This document shows, piece after piece, positions 61,703-64,000 of a stretch of 64,000 bases of DNA (position 1 is the stretch's first letter; each line of letters starts with the position of its first letter). The DNA is from Trichoplusia ni (lineage: Eukaryota; Arthropoda; Insecta; Lepidoptera; Noctuidae), in assembly GCF_003590095.1 (NCBI RefSeq), contig NC_039488.1, positions 10,478,001 through 10,542,000 on the forward strand, in the 5' to 3' direction. The translations under genes were made by a program, and so were the position numbers. A model generated the notes under the pieces. The model was not told the origin of the DNA. It ran no database searches and was given only the letters and a program-made list of their open reading frames with translations.

Positions 61703-64000
61703 AATAAGTAATCAAATTTTTTTCGAAATTAATCGAACGGACAAACACATATATTGTTAGATTTAGTCTGAGATCTGAAAGAATCCTGAAGATTTCACAG
61801 TTCTTGTTACTCAATCATGCCAGAAGGTTTAAAAGATACCCACATGTAGCTTGGAATGGGACATAGTATTCCAGTGTTTAAATCTGACGGTTTTAGAAAA
61901 GGAATAACGTTAATGAAACCATGAGAGTTCTTTAGTATCTTCTTCGTACCTACATGTTGCTAAGACAATATACGGCAAACAGATGACCAACGTACCAAAA
62001 AAGCACAAATATTATCAATACACAGCTTAGAAAATAAAATTAAAGTAAGAAGACTGAAAAAATAATACACAGCAACCAATTCCACTTTCCTTATAAAAAC
62101 AGAACTTGCTCTGCGGCTAATAAAAATAATATATTGACATTTTACTTTATTAAAAAGATTCAGGACGATAAGCCAGCGCTCGAATAGAGAGCAGCTCGGA
62201 AAACCACATTTTAATTTTCTTTTTTCACTAGGAGTTTCCTTACGATGCTCTGAGGTTAAATAATAAAAGGTTATTTGCAGTATGATAACAGACTTACATT
62301 TAATTAATCTTTTATACTCCGTTAATAGGGTATCTCTTGCAGTGAGCCTCTATAGAGTTAATTACCTGATGTTTTGAGCAAACGGAAAATGTTTGATAGC
62401 TTGTTAATTAGAAAGACGAAAGCAAACGTTCGTGTATTTAACAGGATGTAGCTCTTTGTGTGGGTGAAGGCGTTGTATGATTAACTAGAGAATATTTAAA
62501 GTGTAAGTTTAGTTACATAAAGGGTCCTTATTCAGTCCATGCCTATTCTTCTAAAGGTAGATGCCGCATCTCATTTTAGATTAAAGTTCTCAACAAGGCT
62601 TCTGCATGTTGGACCTGTTTCCCCGTATCCTTGTTTAGGACCGGGCCTCTTGTAAATGAATCCAGTAAATGAAGACAGCTATATATAGTAACTTATTTTT
62701 ATTTTATTGGGTGTCAAAAAGTATATTATGTCCAAATGTTAATTCCATGTGAGGTATCTATAAATTTAGAACTAAGTGTTGCATGTAGCCTGTTTTAGGT
62801 TTTCACTACTGGGAAAAATCCCAGCTCTAAACTATCTAAATAGTAAATAAAATTAAACTTAATCTTCTCTATTACTATTCTTTGCACAATTATCAGTTCC
62901 GAGTAAAAAAGCGTACAAAATTGACATCAAGATACCAAAGAGCAAACTAAAACTCAACAACCAAAACATGAAGTTCAACAAAAAATGAAATTTAATAATA
63001 AAAATGCGTGCAATTCGACTTTAATAATAAAAATAAGCCGAGTGGACGGGATAGCGAGGGAAGAGTCTGAACAATCTTAAGAGGTAGTAGAGCCGTGATT
63101 GAGTCAAGAGCTCGAATATCGACGGATTCAAGAGACCAACTTTGTGAAGTATTACGCTATATTTTATGTTGCATTTTTGTATTTATTTACTGCTTTCCAG
63201 TTGCTTTTAATTTTCCGTTGTTGAGCTTTTGTTACGAGTTTATCTCTTTCGTAGAATTTTACACAAAAAGTGGAGTAGTTTTTTTAAGTGATTGTTGAAA
63301 TTATTTTTTAATGTATTTTACAATATATAACGGTAATAAGGTGATAAACGATAACGGAATAATCATACATACAGGCTGCCCCGTGAAACGGCCCTGTAGA
63401 TCATTTTTAAACAACAAATAATTATTTAAGAACAGCCGTGCTAGTTTGACACGCGACCCCGCTAACTGATTATGACGAAGAACTTCGGTTTTGTCCAAAA
63501 CTAGTGGGGCGATGCCTATTAGCACGCCTTCCTAAAACAAATATGAATCTGAAAGTTATAAAGTGACTTCTCGTATATAGCCCGGAGTAGCAAGTTCTGG
63601 TGCTAGCTGACCATCTTTTTTTTTTATGTTTATTTGTATTAAATTGCAATTGCCCTATCACATATTATGCGTTAACTCCTTAAAATAGCTAAAATGACAT
63701 CGTATGGTATCTTCACACATACGCTATTAAGATTTTATTAATACATAAATCAATGTTAGGAATGTGTGTATTACTAATTGTGATATAATGTGAATTTAAT
63801 TTACTTTTAATAATAACTTAGGACTTCTATTACTCACAACCGGAATGATGTACATATTATAAAATCAATTGCTCTATGACTCATAGTCTACAGCAGAAGG
63901 ACATTTATGTATTTAGATTTTAAAAGTAAAAGAAATATAAAAAATCGCTTTAGTAAAAGCCGGAATCACTAAAATTTCCCTATAAAAAGGAAAAAGAAAT
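61703..64000. other. AT-rich non-coding stretch
   Basis: No gene is seen. The frames at 63095-63298, 63301-63525 and 63470-63661 are unrecognised. About 63370-63530 is somewhat GC-richer, with no feature I can name. Confidence 0.4.

Noticed and set aside
1..64000. CRISPR array, bacterial operon, riboswitch or prophage
   Set aside because: No regularly spaced direct repeats, no tightly packed frames and no ribosome-binding sites; the whole window has insect-type composition and repeats.

Overview
The window looks like gene-poor DNA from a moth or butterfly (Lepidoptera, probably Ditrysia). The evidence is AT-rich sequence full of homopolymer runs, almost no long open frames, and many short interspersed elements whose sequences I recognise from lepidopteran genomes. 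These include Helitron-like elements ending in CAGCTAG, tRNA-headed SINEs, a SINE with a 5S-rRNA-like head and an ATG-rich tail, and a dispersed repeat carrying a GTATCTCATGAACCGTGATAG-like core. Family assignments rest on recall of consensus patterns and were not checked against a database. I cannot name the species. The window could be an intergenic gene desert or the inside of a very large intron. I found no host protein-coding gene or exon that I can support.

The only recognisable protein-coding material is a 5'-truncated non-LTR retrotransposon (LINE) at about 44400-46500 on the plus strand. It holds a reverse transcriptase with the F-V-D and YADD motifs, then a C-terminal region ending in a C2H2 finger. 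A small frameshift near 45308 and an internal deletion near 45810 split it into three reading-frame pieces. The endonuclease domain is missing, so this copy cannot be autonomous.

Layout. 1-10 kb: a diverged dispersed repeat (1523-1720), a 258-bp Helitron-like element (1911-2168), and a 5S-headed SINE inserted on the minus strand with a perfect 20-bp target-site duplication (6465-6866). 10-13 kb: a tRNA-headed SINE with a TATAT tail and a 10-bp duplication (10482-10835), a dispersed repeat (11664-11992) and an old plus-strand 5S-headed SINE (12235-12507). 13-28 kb: mostly unannotatable AT-rich DNA with SINEs at 17.4 and 24.9 kb, a second Helitron-like copy (25264-25525), a 24-bp-arm hairpin (23218-23271) and a GC-richer block (22.3-22.7 kb). 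28-36 kb: the most GC-rich non-repeat island (28190-28935), a stretch open on both strands (30180-30540), a 148-bp Helitron-like element (34944-35091) and a SINE (35338-35490). 36-44 kb: repeat fragments only. 44-46.5 kb: the LINE. 46.5-64 kb: a 34-bp-arm inverted repeat (52013-52111), the third 5S-headed SINE (53726-54075), a short LINE 3' end with an 11-bp duplication (55941-56067), a 20-bp-arm hairpin (57377-57423), a 110-bp-period duplication (57947-58152) and a repeat shared with 43 kb (61612-61702).

No genes here act together in a pathway. The elements are independent insertions, and the short ones would need enzymes supplied by autonomous relatives elsewhere. The points most worth checking are the 5S-like SINE heads, the three hairpins, a recurrent quasi-palindromic motif with seven occurrences, and the GC-rich islands as possible conserved regulatory DNA.
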